Part shown: positions 11,237 through 24,906 of the stretch, piece after piece | Numbering within the stretch: the stretch's first letter is position 1 | Layout of the letters: each line of letters starts with the position of its first letter | Source of the DNA: Geosiphon pyriformis | Lineage: Eukaryota > Glomeromycota > Glomeromycetes > Archaeosporales > Geosiphonaceae | Direction of reading: 5' to 3' | Assembly: GCA_016748015.1 (NCBI GenBank) | Contig: JAAOMT010000003.1 | Location: 1,287,187 to 1,351,186, forward strand | DNA length: 64,000 nucleotides | Translations under genes and position numbers: made by a program | The notes under the pieces: model-generated | The model's database searches: none | What the model saw: only the letters and a program-made list of their open reading frames with translations | What the model was told of the DNA's origin: nothing

Positions 11237-12739
11237 GTAAGTTTTAATTAGAAGTTTAAATAGTAAAAAAAAAAATATGGCATTGATTTTACTTATTCAC
11301 AAATGTGTGTCCAAATATGATTACAATAAATAATTATGTTAAAATTTTATTTTATTATTATTTTTCTGTATTCATTTTTAACTTTTAGAATCTTGCAAAA
11401 ATAAATATTGTTTTTTTTTTTTTTTTTTACTTAACTTTTTAAATTCGAATATTGTCATTTTTATTTTAGTTTTATTACTTTTATGTTTATATTTTTATAT
11501 ATATAAAATGATAAAATAAATTTTAATTTTTAATATATAACAATATTATTTTTTAAACACTTAAAATAATGAAATTTTTATTATTTATTGTAAATAATGA
11601 AATTTTTATTATTTATTGTAAATAATAAAACTGCTTATTAAATAATCTAAAATTTTTTTAAAATACAGTTTACATTTTTTATGTTCAAATGTGTTAAATA
11701 CTTTTATAATAAACAAAAAAAAACTAATTACATTAATTTAATTGTTTTTTTATTAAATACAAACTTTCTATTTAATTTACTTTTTTTAAAGCACATTTTA
11801 CAAAAATTATTTTACTTACAAATGTTTTCAATATCCAAAATTATAAATTAAAAAAAGCTGGTTTTAGCTGGGGAGATAAAAAATCATATTTTATAGTTTT
11901 TTCTTAAAGTCATTCTTGAATACTGCTTTATTTTAAAAACTAAAGACAGTATTCTATAAAACTTTCCAATAAAAAAGAGAGTAATTATATATTTTTTTCG
12001 CATTAGTAAACAAAATAGTTAAAACCAAAAAAGTATTGCCTTTAAATTTGAATCTGAGAAAAATTGGAACGCTCATAATCCTTCAGGCCTATTACAAGAT
12101 GTATCATGTTATTATTATATAAAATAATAATATTTTTTTCTCTGTTTTCACAATACAATCAGTTTAAGAAAGTGGAGAATATATATTTAGATTTTATTAA
12201 CTTAATTTTAGATATAATCTACCATAATCGTAGGATAATTTTGTTAACAAAAGATTTAGGGTCACAAAATTGAAAATAAAATGTATAGATTTTTAATCAT
12301 AGAATTTACCAAAGAATATTTACAAGCAACGAAAAATGATCACTTATCCCTTTTTACTTCGTCGTCTTAAAAATGGCGGTAAAAATGTTTTTCAATAAAT
12401 ATTCCAAATTTTGTAATACTTAATCTCCCACAAAAAGTGATCCGTTAAATCTCAGTGATTTATTCAATTGAACACAATTGTTTCAGATTTCTTGGTCAGT
12501 TATTTTTTGTTTTTCATACTGACAGTTCCATTTGAAAAGTGCCCATTTATTTTTTTAAAAAGCGTATATGAAAAACTATAGAATTATAACATATAAGATA
12601 TACAAAGGCCTTAACACAGAAAATACTCGGAGCAGTGTGTCTAGCAGTAGTTGTTTTAACAACACTTTACAATTTCCGAACCGTTGCGCTTGAAAATAAA
12701 GGCTAGAAGCGCAAAAAGCAGCCGTGAAAAATTCCATTC

Positions 12740-12770
<31 letters not shown>

Positions 12771-12952
12771 TATTAGTGATATAGAAACTGGAAAGTAATG
12801 AATTTTAGTTTTGAACATTTCAAAGAGCTGATATAAATGACTTTTAAAGAATGTATATATCCCATTTAATATATATAAAGATCCATTTTTGCCCAGCTAA
12901 CTTATCGCCTTTTTATATCTGCCTTAACGTTATTATGCTATTTTTTTGCTAG
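11237..12952. other. AT-rich DNA between PIGP and an orphan last exon, possibly one long intron
   Basis: Begins with a perfect GTAAGT donor at 11237 and ends with TTTTTTTGCTAG at 12952. In between lie AT-rich decayed sequence, fragments of more normal composition near 12,040-12,110 and 12,340-12,840, and an AGT microsatellite. No complete gene is visible. Confidence 0.35.
12741..12770 (+). repeat. (AGT)10 microsatellite
   Basis: Ten perfect AGT units in a fragment of otherwise moderate composition. Confidence 0.95.
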
Positions 12953-13017
12953 CTCCTCTTAGCCCTCAGCCTGCCAAGCCTGCCACAAAGATTGAAAATA
13001 ATTTAGATAGTGATTAA
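12953..13017 (+). CDS. candidate terminal exon, PLSPQPAKPATK tail
   Basis: After TTTTTTTGCTAG an open frame of 20 codons ends in TAA at 13015-13017 and reads PLSPQPAKPATKIENNLDSD. Its GC content stands out against the desert. Its phase (two leftover bases) fits the donor at 11237, whose exon ends with one base after the frame SLLKADEDHSL. It may thus be the last exon of the PIGP gene or of an overlapping gene. Confidence 0.35.
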
Positions 13018-14904
13018 CCCAAAATTTTCGAGATGAAATGGTTATGATTATTATCTAATGAAAGTAAATTAAACATTAACATGATTAAGTTTCATGTTAT
13101 ACTGAAGTTAAAAATCAACTAAAAATATGTTCTGTAGCCTTATCAAAAATTTTATAAGCTTTTTCATAAAGTCTTTAAAATGCTCAAAATATTATATTAC
13201 TTGACTATAATGTCTTTGGATAGATGAATAGTTTCCGAATAGAAAATATTTATGAAAAAACACATTAGTAGCCAAGCGTCATTTCTTAACCTTCTTTTCA
13301 GCTATTAGAAATAACTTTAATTTCTCAAAGCCAATTTGTGTTTTTCTTCCCAAAGTCAATAAAAAGCCACAGGGAATTATTTTTACACTGGAAAATTCTA
13401 TTTTTCAAGATTTCTTTGATATTTAAAAATTTACATAAAAACCGAATATTTTTCTGAATTTTTTTTAATATTAAGTTTTGATTAGGAGTTTTATATAACT
13501 ATAATATTAAAAACATAATATTTCTCAAAAAATCATATTTTATTATTACCAAAATATCTTAAAAGTAATCAATTTTAAGTATCAGAAAATATTATTTAAA
13601 ATTACTTGAAAACCTAATTAAACTAATTTAAACCAAATTTCAGGCTTTTTTTTCTGAATTATATAACTAAAACAAAAAACCTTTTTTTAAATTTAATCAT
13701 ATTCTAATTAAAGAATTATCTCCTTTATTTATTATTAATAAAAATTAAATTAAATTAACCACAAAATATTACCAAAATGGCAAAAAATTTGATTTAAATT
13801 AAATAATGTTATTATATAAAAAAACCAAAATTAAAAATTAAAAACTGCAATAAAAATTTATAACCAAATCTGAATCAAACTAACTAATTAATTAAATTAA
13901 AAATATGTTTCAATTTTAATTACCAAAAAAAAATTCCAAATTATTGTACACAATAATAAATGTAATTTTTCTACAATTTTTATTATAATGTATATACATG
14001 TACTTTTTTACATGTAATTAACTATTTGAACCAATTAAAACTATTTTACAAAAATGCATTTTGTTTTTAAAATTTAAAATATTATTTATTTTAATCTTAT
14101 AAACTATAAAACTTTTTTTTTCTATTTTAATATTTTAATTATATAAAATTTTATTTTTAGTCATAAAAATATTAAAAATATTAAAATTAAAGCAAATTCA
14201 ATTTTTTTTAGCAAGATAATTAATAGTTTTTATAAATATTAATATCATTAAAACTAAATTTTAAACTTGTGTTTTTAATAAAAACAAATTTTTATTTTAT
14301 TTTCTATTAAATTTTACAAAAATAATTACAAAAACATTAAGTAAAAAAAAATTTAATTAATTTCATAAATTACAAAATTGAATAAAAATACCAAAGTCTT
14401 ATTACTTTTAAATATAAAATTAACAACACAGTACTTAATTTTAAATTAGCATTTTGATTATATTGTCTAATACAAATAAATCTAATTAAATATCACAAAA
14501 TAGTGAATTGAATAATTAAATTAAATATTTTAAATTATACAATTAACTAAATAAATAACAATAAATTAAACTTTTATTATTATTATTATTATTATTATTA
14601 TAATAAAGAGTTAAACTAAATAATACATTTAAAAACATGATAAATATTGAAATTACATTAATATTATTTTTATTTTTAATATTTATTTGTTTACATTTTT
14701 TATATATTTATTTAATAATAGTTTTTTTTATTTTTATATTTATAATTGTTGTTTTATTTGCAATAATAATAACAATAAAACTTTTATTAAAGCTGGTTTT
14801 AATTAATATTTAGCTAAATTGTTTAATATATTAAATTTTAATTATTTATTATTAGTTTTAAATACAAAAAAATTATATATATTTTTTTTATTATCATTTA
14901 ATAA
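13018..14904. other. AT desert with decayed repeats
   Basis: No gene seen. Very AT-rich with an ATT run near 14,577-14,600. Parts resemble the reverse complement of the desert repeat at 21.8-24.5 kb. Confidence 0.5.
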
Positions 14905-15013
14905 GTGAGGTCCAAATGCTACCTAGCACTATACATCATACAAATGATCTAAACTAGGCGCGAATCATGCACTTTCTATACATGACCAGCCACTCGAGCC
15001 AGTCAGAACAACA

Positions 15014-18000
15014 CTACATACCTATATGCATAGAAACTGTGTCCCCAATACCCGAAAAAAATAAACAAAGCTTACAAAACCCAAAACTAACCCCAAAAGC
15101 TTCAGCCACACTCAACAATCTAATCACACCAGCCAAAAACGCCAAAGACAAACTGGAAATTAATGCAGAAATGGACCCATCACGTGGAATCAAACCATGC
15201 TTCTCCATAAATGCCTGGTGTTTGGCACGGACCAACCAAATATCATCCCGAAACGTGAGACAAAACTCATGCACAAAGCTCACAATCTTTTTAGTACCTT
15301 CCTTAGAATTTTTAAAAACTGAGACAGACTCACAAAACCAGTCATCAAAAACAAAGCCCTTACACAGAGCAACACCAATTTTAACCTCAGAAATACAAGA
15401 AGCCAACATCTGCAAGACACATGAAGAAGAGCGAGATAGACCAAAAAGAGCCTCCCAAGCTGAAGCATGAGCATCCAACAAACAAACACGGTCAGTAATA
15501 TCATGAGGACACGAAAAGACATGATCCGAGATCTCAACATTACCACAGAACAGACAGACCACACTGGAGTATCTCCTATCATATAAGCGCTTGCGCACAG
15601 CAACAGGAAGCCAAAAATGAAGAGCCTTCATAAAGTAAGTACGACAGCTTGCCGTGCGCATACTGGTGAAACCGGAGACCAAGTGAGAATTAGTGTGCCA
15701 CACCAAAAAAGACTTAAACCAATTGATATCAGCATGCAAACTAGCAGCCACAATGCAAGAACCAACTCCAATCTCCCAATGAGCACAATTAACTGATTGG
15801 AAAACATTACGAACAAAGTGTCTAGAATTACCAGAAACTGCCATACTACCAGTACACAGAAACTGTTCACTGACTAAATGAGACAGACGCCAAGCAGATA
15901 GAGCAGTGTCTATGGCAAGTGCATCAGCATGCTTATTGTCTAAGACACCTAAATGACCTTTTACCTTAACCCAATTCACATCCAAATTTTTTTGACGAAT
16001 AATGGTAGCAATGTGGCGACGTTCAATCCAACAGCAGTTCTTGAAATCTGGATAAATTAATGAAAACTCCGACCTGTATGCATCTAAAGTGGCTTGGCTA
16101 TCTGAAAACAAGTTAATCGAACGAGAAGAAAGAACACACTCAAGGACCAAAGCTATGGCTTGCAGCTCCGCCATAATAGAAGAAACCAAACCAGACACCC
16201 CAACACCCAAATCCAAGTTAATGTCCTCAAAAAAAATGGCAGCACCTGCTTTCATGTCAATAGTGCCCAGACCAGACAGAAACCTATCCGTATACACAGA
16301 AAGGCAGGCAGCATCAATAGTTAGCAGAGTGTCACAAACTACACCAAAATCATGAGAAAAACAAACATCTGACACAGCACAATCATCCAACAAAGAAAAA
16401 CTTGAGGAGAGGGAAACAACACCACCAAGAAAGTGAATGGAGAGATCAAACCAGAAAGAGATTGGGCCATGAGAGTTCAGTCTCTTCCAACACTTGAAGG
16501 TCCCCCAGCTGAAAACATTACCATCTCTGCCACAAAACTGTTCCACAAAAGCAATTCCATAATGCCTGAGCAAAGAGACACACTTGAAAAAACAGGGTTC
16601 ACCAAGAACCAAGGACATAGATGTACTGCACCGACAGCAAAAAGCACAAGCCAGAGAGCCACCCAAAGACAAATCATATCCAGAAAAAATACGAACCACA
16701 CCAGCCAAAAAATTGTTTGAGGGATTGACACCAATACGAAATGAAAATAGCAAAGAATAACACGGGTGCCAGCTGAAGACTTAAAGGTTATGAGACCTAT
16801 GAGAAAAAAGCCAACCCAAAATACCAGTAGAATTCGCAAAAGTAACAGCAAATGTCAATTTACTCTTAGCCTGAATTTGCTCAAAAGCCTTCAGACCATA
16901 TAATAAAGGGTGGTGCAGTGTATTGTTGGGGAAATCACGGGGCAACCCAAACTTTGATTTCAAGATCTTGCATATTAGAGCATTCCATTTGTTACAAACA
17001 CCCACAGAAACAAAACTGAACTGAGTCTTATAGCAGATAATAGAAAAAAGAACTGTAGACACCAAATACACACATTGTTTATCAGAAACCACCTTCTTCA
17101 AAACCAGATTCACAAAAAACCTTACATTCGCCTGGGCTTTAGCTAAACTGGGCTTCGAAAGACCCTCGGAAGATAAAAAAATGCTTAGGTAATGATGAGA
17201 TTCCCCTTTCTTGGCAATAGAGATAGGCACACCACTGACAGTTAAATGAGGGTCTGACACCCAGCAATTGATAGGGATGGTTACTGTTTTGTTGTTATTT
17301 ATAGAAATATTGTTAAATCTAAAAAACTTACTAGTAACATCAAGAATGTGTTGTGTAGTAGCTTGGCTGCTACCAACCCAAATAGTATCATCGACAAAAG
17401 CACCAGCAGCAAGAAACAAAGACAGCCCAGCCCGAGGATCTGCCCGGCCAGTTTTGGATATAAAATGAGAATTCAACCTGTAGCCATACACACTATCTTG
17501 TCTTTTGACTTCACACAAGAGTGAATCATAGAATATACACCAGAGAAAAGAAGAGAAAACTTCCCCTTGATCTAGCCCATCATGAACACAATACCCATCA
17601 GTCAAGCTGAAGTCAGTCATCACTCTGTTAACACGACCATTGTGAATGCTACCAAAAAATCTAATAAACTTATCACACATCTTAATTCTGACCAGACTCC
17701 TCCTAAGATGTTTCCAACCAACCAAGTCGTAAGCTTTATGCATGTTCTGTAAAACCAGTCAGAGTTCTCAGTTTTTCTTTAGAGCATCTTCAATCACTGA
17801 TTCTACAGCAAAAATAGGAGACTGCGTTTACATACCCTTTAAAACTGAAAAATTGTCCCCACGAAGAACATCAAAAGTGTTGCAAGCCGAAAAAATCCTA
17901 TCTGAGAAGATCTTGGAAAAAATCTTGTGGGCCATTTCAATTAGAGCAATAGAACAAGTGTTCATGAGAACTCCCTTCTATTCATATGGTTTAGGAATCA

Positions 18001-19701
18001 TGAAACCCAAGCTTCTCTCCAAGGTCCAGGAATAGACTCACTAACTAAACATAGGTTCAAAAGCACCAGAAGCATATCCAAAATTGATTTGTCACAACGC
18101 TTCTACAATTCGTTAGAGATACCAGAGAGACCAGCCACTTTTCCATCAAGAAGATCCATGACGATTGCCAACATCTCATCAAAACTAATCAGACACATGA
18201 CACCAGAGAAAGCACCATCAAAAACATGCTCCAGAGACCAATATTGGCGAACCCAATTACCAGAGATGTCAGAAACCACCCTATGCTTTCTGGTCCACCC
18301 CTCCATAATTTTATCCACCTTCGATTTGACAGAGTCAGGCTCCAAAACCAACTCATCTCTCACAACCAAATGATCTAAGACCACCTTGCGAAAAGGATGC
18401 TCCAAAACACTCTTAATGGTGTGACTTTTGTTTAGTTCAAAACTCTCTATTCTCTTACTAATAGTCTGCTTGATCGAAGATTCCTCAGCGCATTTGGATT
18501 CCAACAACTTAGAAGCACAGTACAACTTCCTTGCTTTGGCCAGTGCAGAACAAATAGGATTAAAACCAGAACCAGAAAGGAACAGAGATTTCACCACTGA
18601 TACACCAGAGGAATTAAGCTTATTCCATGTCTCTAACAACAAAGCAAAATCTTCACTGGAAACCAAGCGAGAATTCCTAACCAGCTTAGACACCAGCAGC
18701 TCCAGTTTATGAAACTTAGACAAGACCTTATTAAAAACACTATCAAAACTCTTGAACCATTTTTTTTTGAAAGTTCCATTCGTTGAAAGAACCATAATTT
18801 TTCGAACAACATTCCATATCTCATCCATATCTGAAAATTTCTTAGCCATAACAAAAGCATCTGAAAACATAGAAGCATTATCAGCCGTGGCATTCTTGAA
18901 CTCCAACTATTTTACCTTACTGGCACATTTAATGTCAAATTTCCAACGATCCCTGTTGGCCTGTTTGTACAATAAAGATAGCTGCACATCCAATAACCCA
19001 CCTATACCCACAGACACAGAAACAGCCTTATAATCAGTATCAAAAAAGTCATCAATACCAGCTACACTGTGATTCACAACTGTGTTAATCAAATTAAAGG
19101 AGACAAAAATGTAGTCAATTGTCTTGGCAACACCATGAGAATTGCACCAAGTAGGAGATTTCACAAACGAACTCCCACCCAAAGAGTTGACCAAACCCAA
19201 ATCAAAACACTTGTTGAAACTGGCACATTTGTGAGAACCATCCTCATTGAAATCACCACCAAGAATGATAAAAGAAGATTTATTTATCACTTTAGCAATG
19301 AAAAAGTTGATATTACCAGCCTGAGAGAAACGAACTACCAAAGAAGCACCAGCATACAGCCCTAGAATTGACACAGAAAGTTTGTTCCTAAAAAGCAGCC
19401 TCACTGACAAGAGCTGACCAGGAACCTCTGAAACCTTGCACACATGTCTCGCCAACAAAGAGTTCAAAATAATAGCAACACCAGATCCCATGTGATCAGA
19501 ATCCAGATCAGAAGTAAAAATGCGAATGCCATCAAACCTATCAGCAATTCAAGGACGAATTTTCCCCTTTAACTTTGTTTCAGTGACAATAGAAACCAGA
19601 TTGTTCATATCCTTATGCCAATGCACAATGTCTGCCTGCTTTGCACAATTGTTCATACTTCTGACATTGCATGTGGCAATCTTCCAAACTAAATGAGTCA
19701 T
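15014..19701 (-). pseudogene. LINE B ORF2, endonuclease-RT-RNase H, broken
   Basis: The start is probably ATG 19701 (MTHLVWKIATCNVRSMNN, the normal N-terminus of an APE endonuclease). Endonuclease motifs GGDFNEDGSHK and TIDYIF are intact. The RT keeps FVDD, unlike copy A. RNase H follows, and a CCHC-like CLFCGNVEISDHVFSC near 15,550. Stops lie at 19549-19551 (TGA), 18907-18909 (TAG), 18103-18105 (TAG) and 16781-16783 (TAA). Copy A has TGG, TGG, TGG and CAG there. A one-base loss near 18,000 (copy A TTTCGATGATT, here TTTCATGATT) adds a frameshift, and a further Trp codon has become TAG just after it. Confidence 0.88.
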
Positions 19702-21653
19702 TGAGATAACATGAGAGCTGACAAACCCAAACCAGAACACAGAAGATTCAACTTATCCAAAACTGAACCGACTGAAGCTTCCAAAGTGACCAATTTTGTC
19801 TCCAAACCATCCACCTTGGCAGTAAGAACCTTAGAACCACTAGTGCTGAGGTTGACAACAGCATCATTAGCGACAAAGAGAGTAATACCAGAAGAACTTA
19901 AAGCATTGTTTACAATCATATCCGAATCCACTTCAGAATTCAAAGCTGCAGAAACAACAGAAGTGGAAACCATGAAAGAAGGAACTAAGGGAACCACACC
20001 AAAGGAATCCAACCTAACCAAGATGCCAGAAACACAGTCAGCCAAAAGCTCCAAAGAGTGTTCCAAAATTGCCAAACGATCATTCAAATGGGACACAACA
20101 AGAGGATCAGAGATTGCTAAAGGATGAACCAAACCAGAATGCAAATCATAACCAGAAGAACTAGAAAGAAACACATAGAAGGGGGTGCCACTAGCAACTT
20201 GGGCCCATGTCTTGCCACCAAACAAAACTGGATGAGCAATAGAAGCTGATTTTTTTTTATATATACCAGCCAGGTGAATCCGATCCTGATCAGAAACTAC
20301 CCTTTTCTCACGAGCACCAGAACTTCCATCCACAAGACAATCAGCATGGATATAACCAAATTGTTTGCACTTGGCACAGCTAGCCAAAACAAGACTAGTC
20401 TAACGCAAACTAACACTCTTGAAAATCGGAATGGTACTAATAGCAGCCAACTTGGCAGCCTTATCATTAAAACAAACAATTGCACATTTATTGCGAACAT
20501 AAGAGACAGAATTGCGACCAATGAAACATGTCTTCTCATTATAAGATTCCAACAAATCAGAAAGATCATAGGCTGTTGTTCCCACTGGCAAAGTATACAA
20601 CAAAGCCCGATGCCGATTCCTAGAAACCCACGATTGTTTATCTTCAGTTGCCAAAGCCACTCGCACAGAATCCTTACCCATGAAAACTGACCATTTGGAA
20701 GCAACCATGCCAGCTATTTCAGCTGACTTAAACTCCACCAAGATCTTTTGCCATAGACCAACTAACTGCATTCTGATTGAAACAATCTCACCAAACTTGG
20801 AAAAAACTGATTTCACAGCTGATTTGGGAAGATTGACTGAAATCTCCTTGACCACAATTTCCTGATTTGAACGACTGTTTATTTTTCTTAGCTCATTATT
20901 AACTAAAATTTTCCCACTGACAGCCAAACTCTTTGCCTTATTCATACTAGCTTCTGAAGTGAAAGTAGATCTGATGATTTCAGGAAACTTTGAGGAAGTG
21001 GAGGCCCCCCCAAAACCATCAACATGATAAAAATTTTTTTTGATTGAGACCAACTTATCACCATTAATTTTGCCAGGAATGGCAGATAGCTCAATATCTA
21101 ATGCAAATGATTTTGACGAATTAAAATTCCATTTCTCTAGTGCACGTGACCCGATTGGAGGAAGGTGAATAGATCCATAAAATTTGGGACTCGGGAGAGG
21201 CAAAGTATCCTCACCATCACTTGGAACGTTGAAAGAGAGAGGTGGCAGCTTACTGTTCAGAACATAGGTGCGGGTACATGTTTTCCTTGGCATGGCATCA
21301 TCCATGTTATCATCCAAACCCAAAACATTCGATTCTGCATAGCAAGTTTTCTCAGTGATGACGTTTTCCATATTATTCAAGTCCAAGACACCACTTATGC
21401 TATCCACTTTGCTGTTGACTTCGTTAGCCCACAATCATCCAATATTAGGTCTGTCACCACTTTTATCTATAACGTTCAAGACACCAGCAGACAACTCCAC
21501 CAACCCGTCAACTGCTACAGATTTTTTCGGCTTTTTATAGGATGCACTACGAGAATGAGGACCAACCAAACGCTTATTTTTGACACCAGACCGGGTCCTC
21601 AACTCAGCCGAAATAGACCCAGAACCACCAGCAGCAAAGCCCACTGGTTCCAT
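19698..21653 (-). pseudogene. LINE B ORF1, two premature stops
   Basis: Starts at ATG 21653 (MEPVGFAAGG). Premature stops lie at 21435-21437 (TGA) and 20400-20402 (TAG). The second replaces a Trp that copy A retains (LRWSC). RRM-like motifs are present (IVVKEISVN; KILVEF), then a second fold (RALLYTLPVGTTAYDL). A zinc knuckle CAKCKQFGYIHADC follows the second stop. It keeps the three Cys, but the expected His of CX2CX4HX4C is Tyr, as in copy A. A leucine-rich helical C-terminus follows. Apart from the two stops the frame is intact. Confidence 0.85.
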
Positions 21654-21780
21654 AGCTACAAAAAGGGGAATATCTGAAAAAATAACTGGAGAAAGTTGAA
21701 GGAGAAAGGGAAAAAGAAGGCTATTTTAGTGATGACTCAATGCTTTCATTGTGACTGGGGGATTAACGAAAGAAAAAGAT

Positions 21781-24714
21781 TAACTTTTTAAAACCCATAT
21801 TTTTGTATACAATTTTAATTAAATAAAAACCAATTTAATTTTTTTGTTTTTTAATAATATATTTAGTTCTAATAATATTTACAAGTTATTAAAAATTCTT
21901 AAATAAACAATTTTTATTTTAATATTTAATAAAATTATAAAAATTAAATAGTTTATATTAAAATCTGTATTTTAGATTTTATATGATTTTTTTGGTTTAA
22001 AATTAATTATTAAAAAAATTATTATTTTAAAAAATATATTTAAAACTAAATTAATAAATTTTTTATTTAATTATATTGTTTTAAAAATTAATAAGCTGGT
22101 TTTTTAAATATAAAATTATATATGTTTTGTTTTTTAATCTCTAAATTTTATATAATAATTAAAATATATTATTATTATTTTTGGTTTTTATAAAAAATTA
22201 AATATAATTATTATTAAAACTAATATTTTAAAAAAAAATTATATCTTATAAAAATTTTTAATTATTAGTATTGTTTTAAATATTAAGATTTAAATTATTT
22301 AAGTTTTAAATTTATAATAAAACTTAAATATTATTATTAATTCTTTTTTTTATAATTTTTATAATTATAACTAAAGCAAAAAATAAAAAAACTGTATTTT
22401 TTTTATTAATAAAATATTAGTAACTATAAAAATTGCTTAATAGTACATTTTTTTAAGTAATATAGTAATTAAATAGCTTTTTATTATTTTAAAACCACTT
22501 TTTTTGTTTTTAATTAAGTTTTTTTTCTAAAGTTTTTTTAAAATAATTCTAATGTTGTTTTTGTTTTTTTAAGAATTTTAAAGTATTTAATAAAAAATCA
22601 GTAATTAAAATGTTTTTTTTTGTTTTTTTTATTATTATTACTTAAATAACCAAAAAAACCAGAATAATCAAAAAACAATTTTTTTAATCATTTATTATGT
22701 TTAATAACAACTTTTTTGAAATATTAAAAAGTCTTTTTTTGGTTTTTTTAATAGTTTTAGTGTTTTAAAGTTTGTTTGTTTTTTTTGGTTTTTTTTTCAG
22801 TTTTGTATTATTAACTTCAATTATAAAATTTGGTTTTATTATAACTGTAAATAAAAAAAAATTTGTTTTAGATAATAACAATTAAAATATATTAATTAAT
22901 TCTAATTTAGATTAGTTTTTGGCTAATATTTTAATTTCTGGTTAATTTTTATTAGTTTTAAAAGCAAAACAAAACATGTTTTAAATGTGTTTTTAATAAA
23001 TTAATTTATCAGATTACTTAATTTTAAAATTTGAATTAATTAGATAAAAACCAAAATAATAATTTTTTTTTGTTTTTTAGTATTGTTTCTAATAGTGCTT
23101 AAAAAATTATTATTAATTATTAAAAATTGCTAAATTTTTAATTTTTAATTTAATATTTAATACTTTTTAAAATCAAATTAATTCTTATTAAGTCTGTTTT
23201 CTAATTTATACATAATTTTATTAATGTTAAATTTGTATTTAAAAACAATATAAAGTTTTTCTGTATAAAGTTTGCTTTTTAAGCTTTTTTAAATATTGTG
23301 TTTTAAGTTAAACTTATTAATTTTGTCCTTTTTTTTACTTTTAAATTGCTAAATTTATGGTAATATTTAAGTTTTTTTTTGGTGTTATTGCTTTAAATAA
23401 TATGTTTTTAATATATATCAATAACTAATATTAAAACAGTTTTTAATATAATAAAATTTTCAAAGTTATTTTAAAGTTTGCTAATATTTAGCAATATATT
23501 TTTATAAATTAAAAAAACTATTTTTTTATAACCAAATTAGTCAATTTTTTTTTGGTTGTTTAGCTTTTAAAATTAATAAACTGGTTTTTTAAGTTGGTAA
23601 TTATACTTGTTTTATTTTCTATTTTCTTAATTTTGCTTAATAGCTTCAATATATAATTGTTATTTTTGGTTTTAAAAATAATTTAAATGTTATTATTATT
23701 AAAATTGGTATTTTAAAAAAGTATAAAATTTGATAAAAAACTTTTAAATATTAATAATATTTTAAATATTAAAATTTTTTTATCTGATTTAAACTATAAA
23801 GTATTATTACTTTTTTTTTAAATTGTTTTTTAAGTTTTCTGGTAGTTTTAAGTTTTTTATTTCTTTTTTATTAATGTAAAATTTTATATTAATATATATA
23901 TTTTTTTTATTGTATTTTTAACTGTTTTTGTTGTTAATCTTGTAATTAAATCTAAATTAAATTTTTTGGATTTTGAATTTGGCTATTTTGATAAAATTTA
24001 TTATTAAGTTAATTGATTTGTTTATTACTTTGATTATTATTATTTTAAATATTTTTTTTACTTTATATAAAAAACTCAAAAGTATAATTACTATTGTACA
24101 AAATAAAATATTTGTTTTTAATAAATTTTTGAATAAAATTAACAAAAAATTAATTAACATTAAAACTGGCTATATAAATAGATTTAATGATAATTTAAAT
24201 AATCTGAATAAAAATACTTATATTAAATTATTGGCTTTTTGAAAACATTAATTAATTAATATTAAATCAAATACAAATAAAATTATTAAATAGATAAATA
24301 GTATTATTAATAATAATAATATGTTAATTATAATAATATATAAAATATCTTTTCAAAATATATTTTCTTTTATAAAATTAACATAATTTAACTTAAACTG
24401 AACTTATGTTTAGTCATATATAAAAAGTACATAAATTATATTTAATTTAAATTATTTGGTTTAACTTATTATATTAAATAATAGTTAGATTACATATTAA
24501 ATAAATAAATAAATAAATATAAAACTTGTAATTAATTTTAAGATTTTAATAAGTTATTTTACTAATATGATATTATAAACAAAACTATTGCTTTTTTGGT
24601 CTCTTTTTTTGTTATTGGTATTGATTTTGTAGTTAATTTCAAATTGGCTTCTTTAAAATTTAATTTAATTAAACTTTTTTTGTTAATTAAGTTTATTAAT
24701 AAGCTTATTAGTAT
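21781..24714. other. AT desert with decayed repeats
   Basis: No gene. T-rich on the plus strand with G more frequent than C. Two diverged direct repeats start near 22,076 and 23,570 (both contain AATTAATAA, CTGGTTTTTTAA and later TTATTTTTGG). The stretch 22,900-23,330 resembles 57,270-57,650. A short open frame at 23,973-24,242 is low-complexity Ile/Asn/Lys and is not credible as a gene. Confidence 0.55.
24370..24490 (+). repeat. decayed copy of the short repeat at 25,570-25,690
   Basis: Aligns almost base for base with 25,570 onward for about 70 bases. Nearly all differences are G-to-A or C-to-T in this copy. Confidence 0.65.
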
Positions 24715-24802
24715 TGTTACAGTTGAAACTTATACTTCTTATTAATTATCACATGTATTAGCCACTGATATCATATAAATTAGCCACTTTATTTTTAGAA
24801 AG

Positions 24803-24886
24803 TGATCATTGACCTAATCAATAACCTGACCATTGACCTGATCATTAACCTAATCATTGATCTGATCATTGACCTGATCATTGACC
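24803..24886 (+). repeat. seven tandem 12-bp repeats in LTR U3
   Basis: Units of TGATCATTGACC with one to three changes each, exactly in register for seven copies. They end 11 bases before the TATA box, as expected for an enhancer array. Confidence 0.9.
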
Positions 24887-24897
24887 ACTTTTGATAA

Positions 24898-24906
24898 CTA
24901 TATAAG
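24898..24906 (+). promoter_or_regulatory. LTR TATA box
   Basis: CTATATAAG directly downstream of the tandem array. Transcription would start about 25-30 bases further on. Confidence 0.55.

Larger units (their letters stand above)
14905..21780 (-). mobile_element. LINE copy B, near full-length (about 6.9 kb), dead
   Basis: A nearly complete minus-strand LINE with ORF1 (about 21,653 to 19,698) and ORF2 (19,701 to 15,014). The last codons of ORF1 and the ATG of ORF2 overlap within a few bases. The 3' end near 14,905 adjoins a short AT-rich tail; the 5' end near 21,780 is where composition collapses. ORF2 is easily aligned to copy A throughout RT and RNase H, while ORF1 is more diverged, so the two are related but different lineages. 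Six stops and one frameshift inactivate it. Confidence 0.9.

Noticed and set aside
23957-24242. Overlapping frames of 67 and 89 codons on both strands
   Set aside because: Low-complexity Ile/Asn/Lys/Phe translations of AT-rich DNA; both strands open equally, which is composition and not coding.
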